From WHSW01 sp963705955 (lineage in GTDB: Bacteria > Actinomycetota > Thermoleophilia > Solirubrobacterales > 70-9): a stretch of 64,000 nt of DNA. Positions 1 to 8,758 of this stretch are shown here, in pieces; position 1 is the first letter of the stretch; every line of letters starts with the position of its first letter. The notes beneath the pieces were generated by a model that worked only from the letters and a program-made list of their open reading frames with translations, made no database searches and had not been told where the DNA came from. The position numbers and the translations under genes were made by a program. The stretch spans positions 62,001 to 126,000 of the forward strand of contig CAVPLH010000005.1 of NCBI GenBank assembly GCA_963705955.1, written 5' to 3'.

Positions 1-658
1 CGAGCGCGGCGCGAACGCCACCGCTGTCACCGTCCTCGCGCTGGTCGGCCGTCGGCCCCGAGAGGCGCGCCGGATCCATGCCCCGCAGGGCGACGATCAT
101 CGCCCCGAAGGTGGCCGCGTTGATCAAGAAGCAGGGCGCGACTCCGATCGTCGCGATCAGGACGCCGGCACCCGCCGGGCCGAGGATCCGGGCGCTGTGG
201 ATGAGGACGCTGTTGAGGCCGACGGCGTTGACCACGCGGTCGGCGCCGACCATCTCGATCACGAAGCTCTGCCGGGCCGGATTGTCGATCGAGTTCACGG
301 CGCCGCGGACGAAGACGAGCCCGAAGACCATCCAGGGCTCGACCGCGGCGCTCGCGGTCAGCGCCCAGAGCGTCAGCGCGGGCAGCGCCATCGCGGCCTG
401 GGTGACGATCAGCAGCGACCGCTTCGGCCAGCGGTCCGCGAGCACCCCGCCCCAGGCGCCGAAGACGAGCATCGGCAGGAACTGCAGCGCGGCGGTGACA
501 CCGACCGCGACGCCGCTGTTGGTGAGCTCGAGGATCAGCCACATCTCGGCGACCGTCTGCATCCAGTTGCCGCTCAGCGAGACGAGCTGGCCGGCGAAGT
601 AGCGCCGATAGTTGAGTACCTCGAGGGAGCTGAAGGAGCGGCGCAGGGCCGCGCTCAT
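1..658 (-). CDS. MFS transporter (3' end beyond the window)
   Basis: Multi-pass membrane transporter of the major facilitator superfamily, probably a drug or metabolite exporter of the EntS/MFS_3 type. Only the N-terminal 219 residues are visible. The first transmembrane helix starts near residue 22. A motif A-like loop GGVLADRWPKR follows helix 2 near residue 70 and precedes further hydrophobic helices, as in the family. The ATG overlaps the stop of the upstream MarR gene in an ATGA, so the two are almost certainly co-transcribed and translationally coupled; the exporter is the likely target of that regulator. The substrate cannot be read from the sequence. Confidence 0.85.
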   Translation of the reverse strand, partial: MSAALRRSFSSLEVLNYRRYFAGQLVSLSGNWMQTVAEMWLILELTNSGVAVGVTAALQFLPMLVFGAWGGVLADRWPKRSLLIVTQAAMALPALTLWALTASAAVEPWMVFGLVFVRGAVNSIDNPARQSFVIEMVGADRVVNAVGLNSVLIHSARILGPAGAGVLIATIGVAPCFLINAATFGAMIVALRGMDPARLSGPTADQREDGDSGGVRAAL

Positions 659-1125
659 GCAGGCCTCTCGAGATCGAGAAGCCGCTCCAGGATTCCCGCG
701 GCGCGTTCGAGCGTCGCCACCTCATCGAGGTCGAGGCTGCGCATCCGTTTCGCCAGGTAGGCGTTCTTTCGCTCCCGCAGCCGCTTCAGCAGCGCCCGGC
801 CGGCGGGAGTCGAGGCGACCAGGAAGCCGCGGCCGTCGTCGGGGTCGGGCGTCCTCGTCACAAGGCCCTGCTCGACCAGGTTGGCGACGATCCGGGTCGC
901 GGTGGGGCGCCGGACGCGCTCGCGATCGGCGAGCTCGCTCGGCGTCAGCGGGCCGTGACCGTCGACGGTGGCAAGCGCCGCGGTCAGGGTTGGGCTCAGA
1001 GTGACCCGGCCCTCGGCCTCATAGGCGTCCTGGCGCAGCCGTCGCGCAGTCCTCACGACCGCCAATCGCAGGCGCGAGGCGATCTGCGGAATCGAGGGAG
1101 TCTCCGTGAGAGTAGTAGTTACCAT
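655..1125 (-). CDS. MarR family transcriptional regulator
   Basis: Winged-helix regulator of 156 residues, the normal MarR length, expected to act as a dimer that leaves DNA on binding a small ligand. The helix-turn-helix lies around residues 62-85 (TPSELADRERVRRPTATRIV), followed by a wing with the typical DPDDGRG turn. The start is the ATG directly abutting a 12-bp perfect palindrome. A -10-like TATGCT ends 8 bases before the ATG, which suggests a leaderless mRNA controlled by the protein itself. It overlaps the MFS gene by four bases, the classic MarR-exporter pair. The ligand is unknown. Confidence 0.9.
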   Translation of the reverse strand: MVTTTLTETPSIPQIASRLRLAVVRTARRLRQDAYEAEGRVTLSPTLTAALATVDGHGPLTPSELADRERVRRPTATRIVANLVEQGLVTRTPDPDDGRGFLVASTPAGRALLKRLRERKNAYLAKRMRSLDLDEVATLERAAGILERLLDLERPA

Positions 1126-1139
1126 TGCTAATTAGCATA
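1126..1139 (-). promoter_or_regulatory. marR promoter and probable MarR operator
   Basis: TGCTAATTAGCA at 1126-1137 is a perfect 12-bp palindrome in an AT-rich patch of a very GC-rich region. It touches the marR start codon and overlaps the -10-like TATGCT (complement of 1134-1139). A dimer bound here would block transcription, consistent with MarR autorepression. The operator role is inferred. Confidence 0.65.
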
Positions 1140-1144
1140 GCAAA

Positions 1145-2881
1145 CTACATTGTTCGCCCACGCAGCTTGAGCAGCTCGCGCAGGCTCCGCGTGTTCGCGA
1201 TCTCTCGCTTCGTCAGCCATCCGCGCCGCGCCGTCGCGATCGCGTAGATCATGTTCGAGAGCGTGTCGACGCCGTGGGCGTCGGTGTTGACGACGATCCT
1301 CACTCCCGCCTCGGCGGCGAGCCGGGCGTGGCCCTCGTTGAGGTCGCGACGGTTCGGGTTGCCGTTGATCTCGACCATCGTCCGGTTCGCGGCGGCGGCC
1401 GCGGCGACCGCCTCGACGTCGATCTCGTAGGGCTCGCGCTTGCCGATCAGGCGACCCGTGAGGTGACCGATGCAGTCGACCCGCGGGTTCTCGATCGCCG
1501 CCACGACGCGCTCGGTCATCCGCTTGCTCGAGATCCGGAACGACGTGTGGACGCTGGCGATCACCCAGTCCAGCGCGTCGAGGACGGCCTCGTCGTAGTC
1601 GAGCGAGCCGTCGGGGAGGATGTTGACCTCCGATCCGGCGAGCAGCCGGAAGGAGCCCTTATGAGAGGCGTTCCACTCCGCGATCTCGTCGACCCGTCGG
1701 AGCAGCGCGTCGGCGGTCACGTGGTTGCCGAAGCCGTGGCTGGCCGAGTGGTCGGTGACCGCGAGGTAGCTGTAACCGCGGGCGCGCGCCGCCTCCGCCA
1801 TCTCGTCGAGCGTGTTGCGTCCGTCCGAGAGCGTCGTATGGCAGTGCAGGTCGCCACGAACGTCTCCGATCTCGACCAGATCGGGCAGCCGGCCCTCGGC
1901 GGCGGCCGCGATCTCGCCGTTCGCCTCGCGCAGCTCGGGCTCGATGTAGGCGAGGCCGAGGCGTTCGTAGACCTCGGCCTCGGTCGCGTAGCGCGAGACC
2001 TGGGCCGACTCGGTGTCGGTGATCCCGTGCTCGGAGACCGAGAGCCCGAGCCGGACGGCGCGCTCCCGAAGCTCGACGTTGTGCCCCGCCGAGCCTGTGA
2101 AGTGCTGCAGCAGGTTGCCGTACGCATCCGGCTCGACGATCCGCAGGTCGACGGAGACCCCGTTATGGGTCGTGATCCGCGTTCCCGACCGTCCGGCCGA
2201 GCCCGATTGCGCCGCCAGCTCATGCTCCGCCAGGGCGACGCTGAGCGCCTCGGGGTCGCCGGCGGTTGCGATCAGGTCGATGTCCTTGCATGTCTCGGCC
2301 CGACGCCGCGCCGATCCGCCGACCTCGACCGCGTCGCTCGCCGGGTGAGCGCGCAGCGCGGCCGCCAGCTCCTCGGCCACCGGGAGAACGTCGGAGAGCA
2401 GGAGGCGCTCGGCGGGGCCCTTCTCGCCGAGCTGCTCGAGCGCCGCGAGCACGTTCTCCTCGGCCTTCGGGCCGAGGCCCTTGAGGCCCCTGATCCGCTC
2501 GCCCTCGGCGGCCTCGCGCAGGTCATCGAGGCTCGAGACCCCGAGCTCGTCGTGGAGCCGCCGCACCGTCTTCGCCCCCAGCCCCGGGATCTGCGTGACC
2601 TCGATCAGCGACGCGGGGAACTTCGCCTTCAGCTTCTCGGCGGCCGGGATCTGACCTGTTTCGACGAGGGCGACGATCTTCGTCTGCAGGGTCTCGCCGA
2701 TTCCGGGGAGCTCGGTCGCGCGCCCGGCCCGCGCCAGCTCCTCGACCGAGACGGGGCTCTGGCGGATCACCCGCGCCGCCTCGCGGTAGGCGATCACGCG
2801 GTAGCGGTTCGCGCCGTCGAGCTCGTAGAGGGTCGCGAGCTCGGTCATCGCCGCCGCAATCTCCGCATTTCGCATCGGCAC
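1145..2881 (-). CDS. polX: PolX-type DNA polymerase/3'-5' exonuclease with PHP domain
   Basis: Family X DNA polymerase of about 578 residues, the usual length for bacterial PolX, which fills gaps in base-excision repair and trims 3' ends. Helix-hairpin-helix segments occupy residues 50-145 (LPGIG, IPGLG, LKGLG). The nucleotidyltransferase core follows, with GGSARRRAETCKDIDL near 188-203 and VDLRIVE near 245. The PHP domain starts at DLHCHTTLSDG near 345 and keeps the metal ligands in VTDHS, GSEVNI, SVHTSF, CIGHLTGR and NTDAHG, so the exonuclease site looks intact. I chose GTG at 2881 over ATG at 2875 because a TAGAGT -10 box ends seven bases before it; both are in frame. Divergent from the neighbouring glycosyltransferase. 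Confidence 0.93.
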   Translation of the reverse strand: MPMRNAEIAAAMTELATLYELDGANRYRVIAYREAARVIRQSPVSVEELARAGRATELPGIGETLQTKIVALVETGQIPAAEKLKAKFPASLIEVTQIPGLGAKTVRRLHDELGVSSLDDLREAAEGERIRGLKGLGPKAEENVLAALEQLGEKGPAERLLLSDVLPVAEELAAALRAHPASDAVEVGGSARRRAETCKDIDLIATAGDPEALSVALAEHELAAQSGSAGRSGTRITTHNGVSVDLRIVEPDAYGNLLQHFTGSAGHNVELRERAVRLGLSVSEHGITDTESAQVSRYATEAEVYERLGLAYIEPELREANGEIAAAAEGRLPDLVEIGDVRGDLHCHTTLSDGRNTLDEMAEAARARGYSYLAVTDHSASHGFGNHVTADALLRRVDEIAEWNASHKGSFRLLAGSEVNILPDGSLDYDEAVLDALDWVIASVHTSFRISSKRMTERVVAAIENPRVDCIGHLTGRLIGKREPYEIDVEAVAAAAAANRTMVEINGNPNRRDLNEGHARLAAEAGVRIVVNTDAHGVDTLSNMIYAIATARRGWLTKREIANTRSLRELLKLRGRTM

Positions 2882-2888
2882 GGGCGTG

Positions 2889-2910
2889 ACTCTAGTGCCG
2901 GGACTAGATT
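2889..2910. promoter_or_regulatory. Divergent leaderless promoters of polX and the mannosyltransferase
   Basis: TAGATT at 2905-2910 ends seven bases before the rightward GTG start at 2918. On the other strand TAGAGT (complement of 2889-2894) ends seven bases before the leftward GTG at 2881. The boxes lie within an inverted repeat, TCTAGT (2891-2896) and ACTAGA (2903-2908). The two start codons are only 36 bases apart, so polymerases cannot occupy both promoters at once. Confidence 0.65.
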
Positions 2911-2917
2911 GCCCCGG

Positions 2918-3637
2918 GTGCCCAACCGAGCCGTCTGGCTGATCCTGCCGACCTACAACGAAGCCGCCAACATCGAGGCGCTGGTCGCCGCCGCGCGCCG
3001 CCGGCTGCCCGGCTCGGCCCGGATCCTCGTCGTCGACGACTCGTCGCCCGACGGGACCGGCGAGATCGCGGATCGGATCGCCGCCGCGGACGAGGCCGTC
3101 GGCGTCCTGCACCGCTCCGCCAAGCAGGGCCTCGGGCCGGCCTATGTCGACGGGTTTCGCGAGGCGCTCGACGGCGGCGCGGCGCTGGTCGCGCAGATGG
3201 ACGCCGACTTCTCCCACGATCCCGCCGATCTGCCCCGGCTCCTGGCCGCCGCGGAGTCGGCGGATCTGGTGCTCGGATCCCGCTACGTCGTCGGCGGCGG
3301 GATCGCCGACTGGGGCCCGATGCGGCGGGCGATCAGCCGCGGTGGCAGCGCCTACGCGCGGGCGATGCTCGGGGTCGGGATCCGCGACCTGACCGGTGGC
3401 TTCAAGGTCTTTCGCCGGGCTGTGCTGGAGACGATCGATCCGGCGACGATCCCGTCACTCGGCTACGCGTTCCAGGTCGAGACGACCTATCGGGCGCTCG
3501 AGGCCGGCTTCAGCGTCGTCGAGGTCCCGATCACGTTCCGCGACCGGCGGGTCGGCAGCTCGAAGATGAGCGGCGCGATCGTGCTCGAGGCTGCGCTCAG
3601 GGTTCCCGCGATGCGACTCGCGAAGCGACGGAGCTGA
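2918..3637 (+). CDS. Polyprenol-phosphate mannose synthase-like GT2 glycosyltransferase
   Basis: Family 2 glycosyltransferase of 239 residues resembling dolichol/polyprenol monophosphate mannose synthase, which moves mannose from GDP-mannose to a lipid carrier on the inner face of the membrane. Visible motifs are LPTYNEAANIE at the N-terminus, VVDDSSPDGTG, the metal-binding QMDADFSHDP, and the DPM1-type block GIRDLTGGFKVFRR. The RVGSSKMSG motif lies near the C-terminus. There is no C-terminal membrane domain, as in single-domain actinobacterial enzymes. The GTG start is supported by the leaderless promoter seven bases upstream. The product would feed glycolipid or protein mannosylation; the exact acceptor is not determined. 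Confidence 0.88.
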   Translation: MPNRAVWLILPTYNEAANIEALVAAARRRLPGSARILVVDDSSPDGTGEIADRIAAADEAVGVLHRSAKQGLGPAYVDGFREALDGGAALVAQMDADFSHDPADLPRLLAAAESADLVLGSRYVVGGGIADWGPMRRAISRGGSAYARAMLGVGIRDLTGGFKVFRRAVLETIDPATIPSLGYAFQVETTYRALEAGFSVVEVPITFRDRRVGSSKMSGAIVLEAALRVPAMRLAKRRS

Positions 3638-3661
3638 GCCCTATGCTGTCCCTGTTATCCG

Positions 3662-3690
3662 TTGCCGGGCGTCGGCGGGGCGGGTACTAT
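3662..3690 (+). promoter_or_regulatory. Probable thioredoxin promoter
   Basis: TTGCCG (3662-3667) and TACTAT (3685-3690) are separated by 17 bases, a sigma-70-type arrangement in an unusually AT-rich stretch. Transcription would give a leader of roughly 55 bases carrying the purine-rich ribosome site before the GTG at 3752. Confidence 0.6.
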
Positions 3691-3751
3691 ACTTTGTGAA
3701 GTAGCGCGGCGGCACGTTCGCGGCGATCAGAACAGGATTAGGAGACCGAAA

Positions 3752-4081
3752 GTGACAGGCAAGCTTCCCGACGTTACCGACGCCAACTTCGAGGCCGAGG
3801 TTGTGGACGCCGACACGCCTGTCCTGGTCGATTTCTGGGCGCCGTGGTGCGGGCCGTGCCGGGTCGTGCACCCGATCCTCGAGGAGATGGCCGCCGAGCG
3901 GGACGGCGACCTGCGGGTCGTCAGCCTCAACGTCGACGAGAATCAGCAGACCGCCGCTCGCTACGAGGTGCTCTCGATCCCGACCCTGATCCTGTTCCGC
4001 GACGGGGCCGAGGCGAAGCGGATCGTCGGGGCGCTCCCCAAGCGTCGCCTCGAGTCAGAGATCGAGCCCGCGCTCGTCTGA
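3752..4081 (+). CDS. trxA: Thioredoxin
   Basis: Cytoplasmic thioredoxin of 109 residues, the standard size, reducing protein disulfides with electrons from thioredoxin reductase. The active site WCGPC has cysteines 33 and 36, and the cis-proline loop reads SIPTLILFRDG. No signal peptide is present. The GTG start is chosen because AGGATTAGGAGA lies at proper Shine-Dalgarno distance and a promoter with both -35 and -10 elements lies farther upstream; in-frame extension upstream is not thioredoxin-like. Convergent with ileS across a 15-base gap. Confidence 0.95.
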   Translation: MTGKLPDVTDANFEAEVVDADTPVLVDFWAPWCGPCRVVHPILEEMAAERDGDLRVVSLNVDENQQTAARYEVLSIPTLILFRDGAEAKRIVGALPKRRLESEIEPALV

Positions 4082-4096
4082 GCGCCGCTCCGGCCT

Positions 4097-7000
4097 TCAG
4101 GCGCGCACGATCCCGATCCGCAGCTCGCGACCGTCGATCATCGTGCTCTCGCCGTCGCCATCGGCGCCGAGGATGAGCTCGGTGGCCAGGGTCTCGCCGG
4201 CGACGTAGTCGTCGTGGGCGCGAGCCGCCTCGAGCAGGTCGCCGTCGCCGGCCAGCGTCAACGCGATCCGGTCCGAGACGTCGAGGCCGGCGCGCTTGCG
4301 CGCGCCCTGGACCGCGTGCACGATCTCGCGCGCGAGCCCCTCACGGCGCAGCTCGTCGTCGAGCTCGAGCGCGAGCGCGACGGCGCGGCCCGCCTCCGCC
4401 TCGACCTCGTAGCCGTCGAGCGGCTGCATCACCAGCGTCAGGTCGGTGGGCTCGAGCGGGTGTTCGGCGCCGTCGACGTTGATCCCGATCCGCCGCTCGC
4501 TCCGGATCGCCTCGGCGACGTGGGCCGGGTCGAGCGCCTCGACCGCCGCGGCGACCAGCGGCATGTGCCTGCCGAAGCGTGGGCCGAGGCTGCGGTAGTT
4601 GGGCTTCGCCGCGTAACGGACGATCTCGCCCTCCTCGGAGACGAACTCGAGCTCCTTGACGTTGAGCTCGGACTCGACGATCTCGGCGAGGCGACCGATC
4701 TCGGCTCGCTCTGACTCGGTCGCCACGATCACCGCCCTGCGCAGCGGCTGGCGGTTCTTGACCTTGGCCGCGGCGCGGGCCACGCGCCCGAGCTCGATCG
4801 CCCGCATCGCCGCCTCGACCCCGGCCTCGAGCTCGCCGTCCTCGAGCTCCGGGTCGGGGACGGGAAAGTCGCAGAGGTGGACCGAGTCGGCGCCCTGCCC
4901 CGTGCCCGCGACGAGGTTGTCGTAGATCTCGTCCGCGATGAACGGGGTGAACGGCGCGAGCAGCTTGGCGACTTCGAGCAGGCAATGGCGCAGGGTCGCG
5001 AACGCCGCATCGTCCCCGTCCCAGAAACGCCGCCGGGATAGCCGCACGTACCAGTTCGAGAGCTCCTCTACATAGGCGGCGATCGCCCGGCCCGCCGCCG
5101 TGCAGTCGAAGTCGTCCATGCGGTCGATCACCGTCTCGGTCAGCCCCTGGAGCCTGCTCAGCGCCCACCGGTCGAGATCCGTCGCCCCCGCGTCACCGCG
5201 CGGCGCGTGGCTCGTCCAGCTGCGGCGGTCCGACCGCCTCCGCATTCGCGTAGAGGACGAAGAACGAGTACGTGTTCCAGAGCGTCAACATGAACTGGCG
5301 CACGGCTTCGCCGACGGCCTCGGCGGAGAAGCGGTAGCTCGACCACGGCTGCTGGGTCGTGAGCAGGTACCAGCGGAAGGCGTCCGCCCCGTGGGTCGCG
5401 AACACCTCGCCCGGGTCGACGACGTTGCCGCGGCTCTTCGACATCTTCTGTCCCTCGGGGTCGAGGATCAGCCCGAGGCAGACGCAGTTGCGGTAGCTGG
5501 AGCGGTCGAAGAGCAGCGTCGACTCCGCGAGCAGCGAGTAGAACCAGCCGCGGGTCTGGTCCTGGGCCTCGCAGATGTAATCGGCCGGGAACCGCTCGCT
5601 GAACTCCTGCTCCCGCTCGAACGGGTAGTGGAACTGCGCGAACGGCATCGCGCCCGAGTCGTACCAGGTGTCGATCACCTCCTCGACCCGTCGCATCGCG
5701 CCCCCGCACGAATCGCAGCGCAGGACGACGTCGTCGATGTACGGGCGATGCAGGTCGTGCGGCGGGTCGGCCCCGCGCTCCCTGAGGTCGGCGAGCGAAC
5801 CCGCGCAGAACGCCTGCTCGCAATCCACCGACTCGCACCGCCAGACGGGCAGCGGCGTGCCCCAGTAGCGCTCGCGCGACAGCGCCCAGTCGACGTTGCC
5901 CTCGAGCCATTTTCCGAACCGTCCGTGCTTGACGTGCTCGGGGTGCCAGCCGATCTGCTCGTTCTCCTCCAGCATCCGGTCGCGGACCTCGGTGGTGCGG
6001 ATGTACCAGCTCGACTTCGCGTAGTAGAGCAGCGGCGTGCCGCAGCGCCAGCAGTGCGGATAGGAGTGCTCGTAGGTCTCGGCGCGCAACAGCCGTCCGC
6101 TCGCCCGCAGCGCCTCGACGATCTCCGGGTCGGCCTGCTTGACGGACTGGCCCGCGAAGTCGGTCACCCGGTCGTCGAAAGTGCCGTCGGGGCGCACCGG
6201 GTTCTGAAGCGTGATCCCGTACTGCTCGCCGAGCTGGAAATCGTCCTCGCCGAATGCGATCGCGGTGTGGACGATCCCGGTGCCGTCCTCAGTGGTCACG
6301 AAGTCGGCCTCGAGGACGGTGTGGCCGCGTGGCCCGTAGTCGGTGATGAAGTCGAACGGGGGCTCGTACCTGATGCCGGCGAGCGCCGCGCCGGGGAAGC
6401 GCGCGAGCACCTCGGCGTCCTCGCCGAGCACCGCCTCGACCCGGTCGCGGGCGAGGATCAGGACCTCGTCGGCGGCTCGTACGCGCACGTACTCGATCTG
6501 ATCGCCGACCGCGAGCGCGGCGTTGGAGATCAGCGTCCACGGCGTCGTCGTCCACGCGACCAGCGAGTCGCCGACCTCGACCGGGCTCTCTCCGATCTCG
6601 TCCGAGAGCGCGACCTCGACGACCGGGAAGCGGACGTAGACCGAGGGATCCTCGACGTCGCGATAGCCGACCGCGACCTCGTGCGAGGAGAGTGCGGTGC
6701 CGCACCGGGGGCAGTAGGGGACGACCTTGTGGCCCTCGTAGAGGAGGCCGGCGTCCCAGAGCCGGCGCAGCGACCACCAGACGGACTCGATGTACTCGTT
6801 GTCGAGGGTCACGTAGGGATCGTCGAGATCGATCCAGTGGCCGACCCGCTCGGTCATCCGGTTCCACTCCTCGACGTAGCGGAACACGGACTCGCGGCAG
6901 CGTGAGTTGAACTCGGCGATCCCGTACTCCTCGATCTCGGCCTTCGAGGAGATCCCGAGCTCCTTCTCGACCTCGAGCTCGACCGGGAGCCCGTGACAGT

Positions 7001-7268
7001 CCCAGCCCGCCTTGCGGGGGACGTAGTAGCCGCGCATCGCGCGATAGCGCGGATAGACGTCCTTGAACACCCGCGAGAGCACGTGGTGGGCGCCGGGCTT
7101 GCCGTTCGCGGTCGGCGGCCCCTCGTAGAAGCTCCAGACCGGCGCCGCGGCGTCGCGGCGCCGGGAGAGCTGACGCGCAAAGACGTCCGTCTCGCGCCAG
7201 CGCTCGAGCACGCGCTGCTCGAGCGCCGGAAACGACTGCGTCGGGTCGACGGGGCGAAATCCACTCAC
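4097..7268 (-). CDS. ileS: Isoleucyl-tRNA synthetase, type 2, interrupted by an apparent frameshift
   Basis: Class I synthetase charging tRNA-Ile, about 1057 residues if the frame is repaired. The N-terminal reading frame runs from 7268 to a TGA at 5193. The C-terminal frame continues the family sequence (LDRWALSRL onward) to 4097, one base out of phase. The shift lies between about 5196 and 5215; removing one base restores one ORF. The KMSKS loop is present as QKMSKSRGN, with zinc-type CXXC pairs and the editing domain between. The first signature motif is GAHH (residues 59-62), the GXHH variant, not HXGH. The GTG start has TAGAAT nine bases upstream. As the only ileS seen here and normally essential, a sequence error is more likely than a true break. 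Confidence 0.9.
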
Positions 7269-7277
7269 GGGCGGATG

Positions 7278-7283
7278 ATTCTA
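7278..7283 (-). promoter_or_regulatory. ileS -10 box (leaderless)
   Basis: TAGAAT on the minus strand ends nine bases before the GTG of ileS, with no Shine-Dalgarno sequence between. Position and sequence fit a leaderless transcript. Confidence 0.5.
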
Positions 7284-7349
7284 GGAGCGCGTGCGAGTGC
7301 GGACCGGATCTCGCCTCCCGAGAGTCGCCTCGCGCTTCCAACGGCGCCG

Positions 7350-8487
7350 TCAGTCGCGGGCGAGCCAGGATCGGATCTCGTCGCCGTGCTGGTCGAGGCG
7401 GGGTGGGGGGAGCCGGGTGGCGGGTGGGGTGCCGCGGAGGCCGAGAGGCGAGCGCACGGTGCTGACCCCGTCGTGGCGGTCGACCGGCTCGAGCCCCAGA
7501 CTCCGCGGCGAGCTCGAAGGCGCCGGCGACGTCGTTGACGGGCGCGGCCGGCACCCCCGCCGCCCGCAGTCGCAGCGCCCACTCGGCCACCGATCCGCCC
7601 GCGAGTCGGCCCTCGATCAACCGCCGCAGCTCGTCTCGGTTCCCGACCCGTGCCTCGTTGCCGGCGAAGCGGTCATCGGCGGCGATCTCCGGGAGCCCGA
7701 GCCCCGCGGCGAGCGCCGCGAACTGACGGTCGTTGCCGGCACAGATCATCAGCGGGCCGTCGGCGGCGGCGTAGGTCGCGAACGGCTCGATGCTCGGATG
7801 GACGTTGCCGAGCCGGGTCGGCACGGCTCCGGCGTTGAGAAAGCCCGAGGCCTGGTTGGCGAGCGCCGCGAGGGCGCTGGAGAGCAGGTCGATCTCGATT
7901 CGCTGCCCCTCGCCGCTGCGCTCGCGGGCGGTCAGCGCGGCGAGTATCGCGACGGCGGCGCCGAGCCCGGCGATCACGTCGACGAGCGCCACGCCCACCT
8001 TCGACGCGTCGCCCTGCGCCGGGCCGGTGATCGACATCAGGCCGCTCAGCGCCTGTACGAGCGGGTCATAGCCGGGCATCGAAGCGCCGGCCCCGGCGCC
8101 GAAGCCGGTGATCGAGCAGTGGACCAACCGGGGGTTCGCGGCGGCGAGCGCCCGCGGCGCGAGCCCGAGGCGCTCGAGCGCCCCGGGCTTGAAGTTGTCG
8201 ACGAGGACGTCGGCGCGCCGGGCGAGCTCGCGGGCGAGCTCGGCGTCGTCGTCGTCCTTGAGGTCGAGCGCGATCGAGCGCTTGTTGCGGTTGACGGCGA
8301 GGAAGTAGGTCGCGGTCCCGTCCTCCGCCTCCGGTGGGCGCCAGGTCCGCGTCTCGTCCCCGGTGGGTCCCTCGACCTTGATCACGTCCGCCCCGAGGTC
8401 CCCGAGCGTCATCGCCGCCAGCGGGCCGGCGAGCACGCGCGAGAAGTCGGCGACGAGGATTCCCTCGAGGGACGAGGCCGGGGTCAT
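7350..8487 (-). CDS. CaiB/BaiF family CoA-transferase (class III), frameshifted near the 3' end
   Basis: Class III CoA-transferase that moves CoA between carboxylic acids; the substrate cannot be inferred. The N-terminal block GILVADFSRVLAGPLAAMTLGDLGADVIKVE, the KRSIALDLK segment and the GYDPLVQALSGLM region are typical, and the aspartate in that last region matches the family nucleophile position. Homology runs in one frame to about 7500, then resumes one base out of phase (LGLEPVDRHDGVSTVRSPLG) and ends at 7350. Dropping one G from the GGGG run near 7494-7497 gives a continuous 378-residue protein, a normal length. The ATG at 8487 has TAGATT seven bases upstream. Confidence 0.85.
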
Positions 8488-8494
8488 CGACGGC

Positions 8495-8500
8495 AATCTA
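8495..8500 (-). promoter_or_regulatory. CoA-transferase -10 box (leaderless)
   Basis: TAGATT on the minus strand ends seven bases before the ATG at 8487. There is no ribosome-binding sequence between box and start. Confidence 0.5.
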
Positions 8501-8532
8501 GAGCGGGCCCCGGCGAAGGGCTCGGTGGCGCG

Positions 8533-8667
8533 CTAGTCGCGCGGGCGAGCCCGCCGCCACAGCGGCACCCGGACGCTGGAATCGGCCGCGAGTCGCCTGC
8601 TGCGCGCCTGGCCCTCCAACCGGGCCCGGTGGGCGTCGAGATAGAGGATCGTCATCATCGAGTTCAT
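8533..8667 (-). CDS. Small uncharacterised protein, 44 residues
   Basis: Not recognised as any family. It begins MNSMMTILYLDAHRARLEGQ and ends in an arginine-rich tail WRRARPRD. Support for coding: a good ribosome site (GAAGGGAGA) six bases before the ATG, strong G/C preference at third positions throughout, and its own place divergent from the ABATE regulator. No signal peptide or membrane segment is evident. The short hydrophobic start and basic tail might suit a peripheral membrane or nucleic-acid contact, but that is guesswork. It lies between the CoA-transferase and the regulator and may share the regulator's control region. Confidence 0.5.
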   Translation of the reverse strand: MNSMMTILYLDAHRARLEGQARSRRLAADSSVRVPLWRRARPRD

Positions 8668-8721
8668 CGCGGTCTCCCTTCGGGTCTGTGGCGTCGTGTA
8701 ACCGCCGTTCATCTATGGGTA

Positions 8722-8758
8722 GTTATAGCATAACCGGTGTTATTATGATGTTGGTTAT
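8722..8758. promoter_or_regulatory. Array of GTTAT/ATAAC half-sites and -10 box at the ABATE gene
   Basis: Four copies of GTTAT or its complement occur at 8722, 8730, 8739 and 8754, forming inverted repeats with 3-base and 4-base spacers. TATGAT at 8744-8749 ends seven bases before the ATG at 8757. The cluster lies between divergent genes in an AT-rich island and looks like a multi-site operator overlapping a leaderless promoter. Confidence 0.55.

Noticed and set aside
1274..3637. A 787-codon open frame on the plus strand over polX
   Set aside because: Only its last 240 codons are the mannosyltransferase. The rest is antisense to polX and reflects high GC removing stop codons; polX has clear motifs on the other strand.
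6289..8496. A 735-codon minus-strand frame spanning the CoA-transferase and part of ileS
   Set aside because: After about residue 330 it leaves the family sequence and is out of frame with both genes; it results from the CoA-transferase frameshift and not from a fusion protein.
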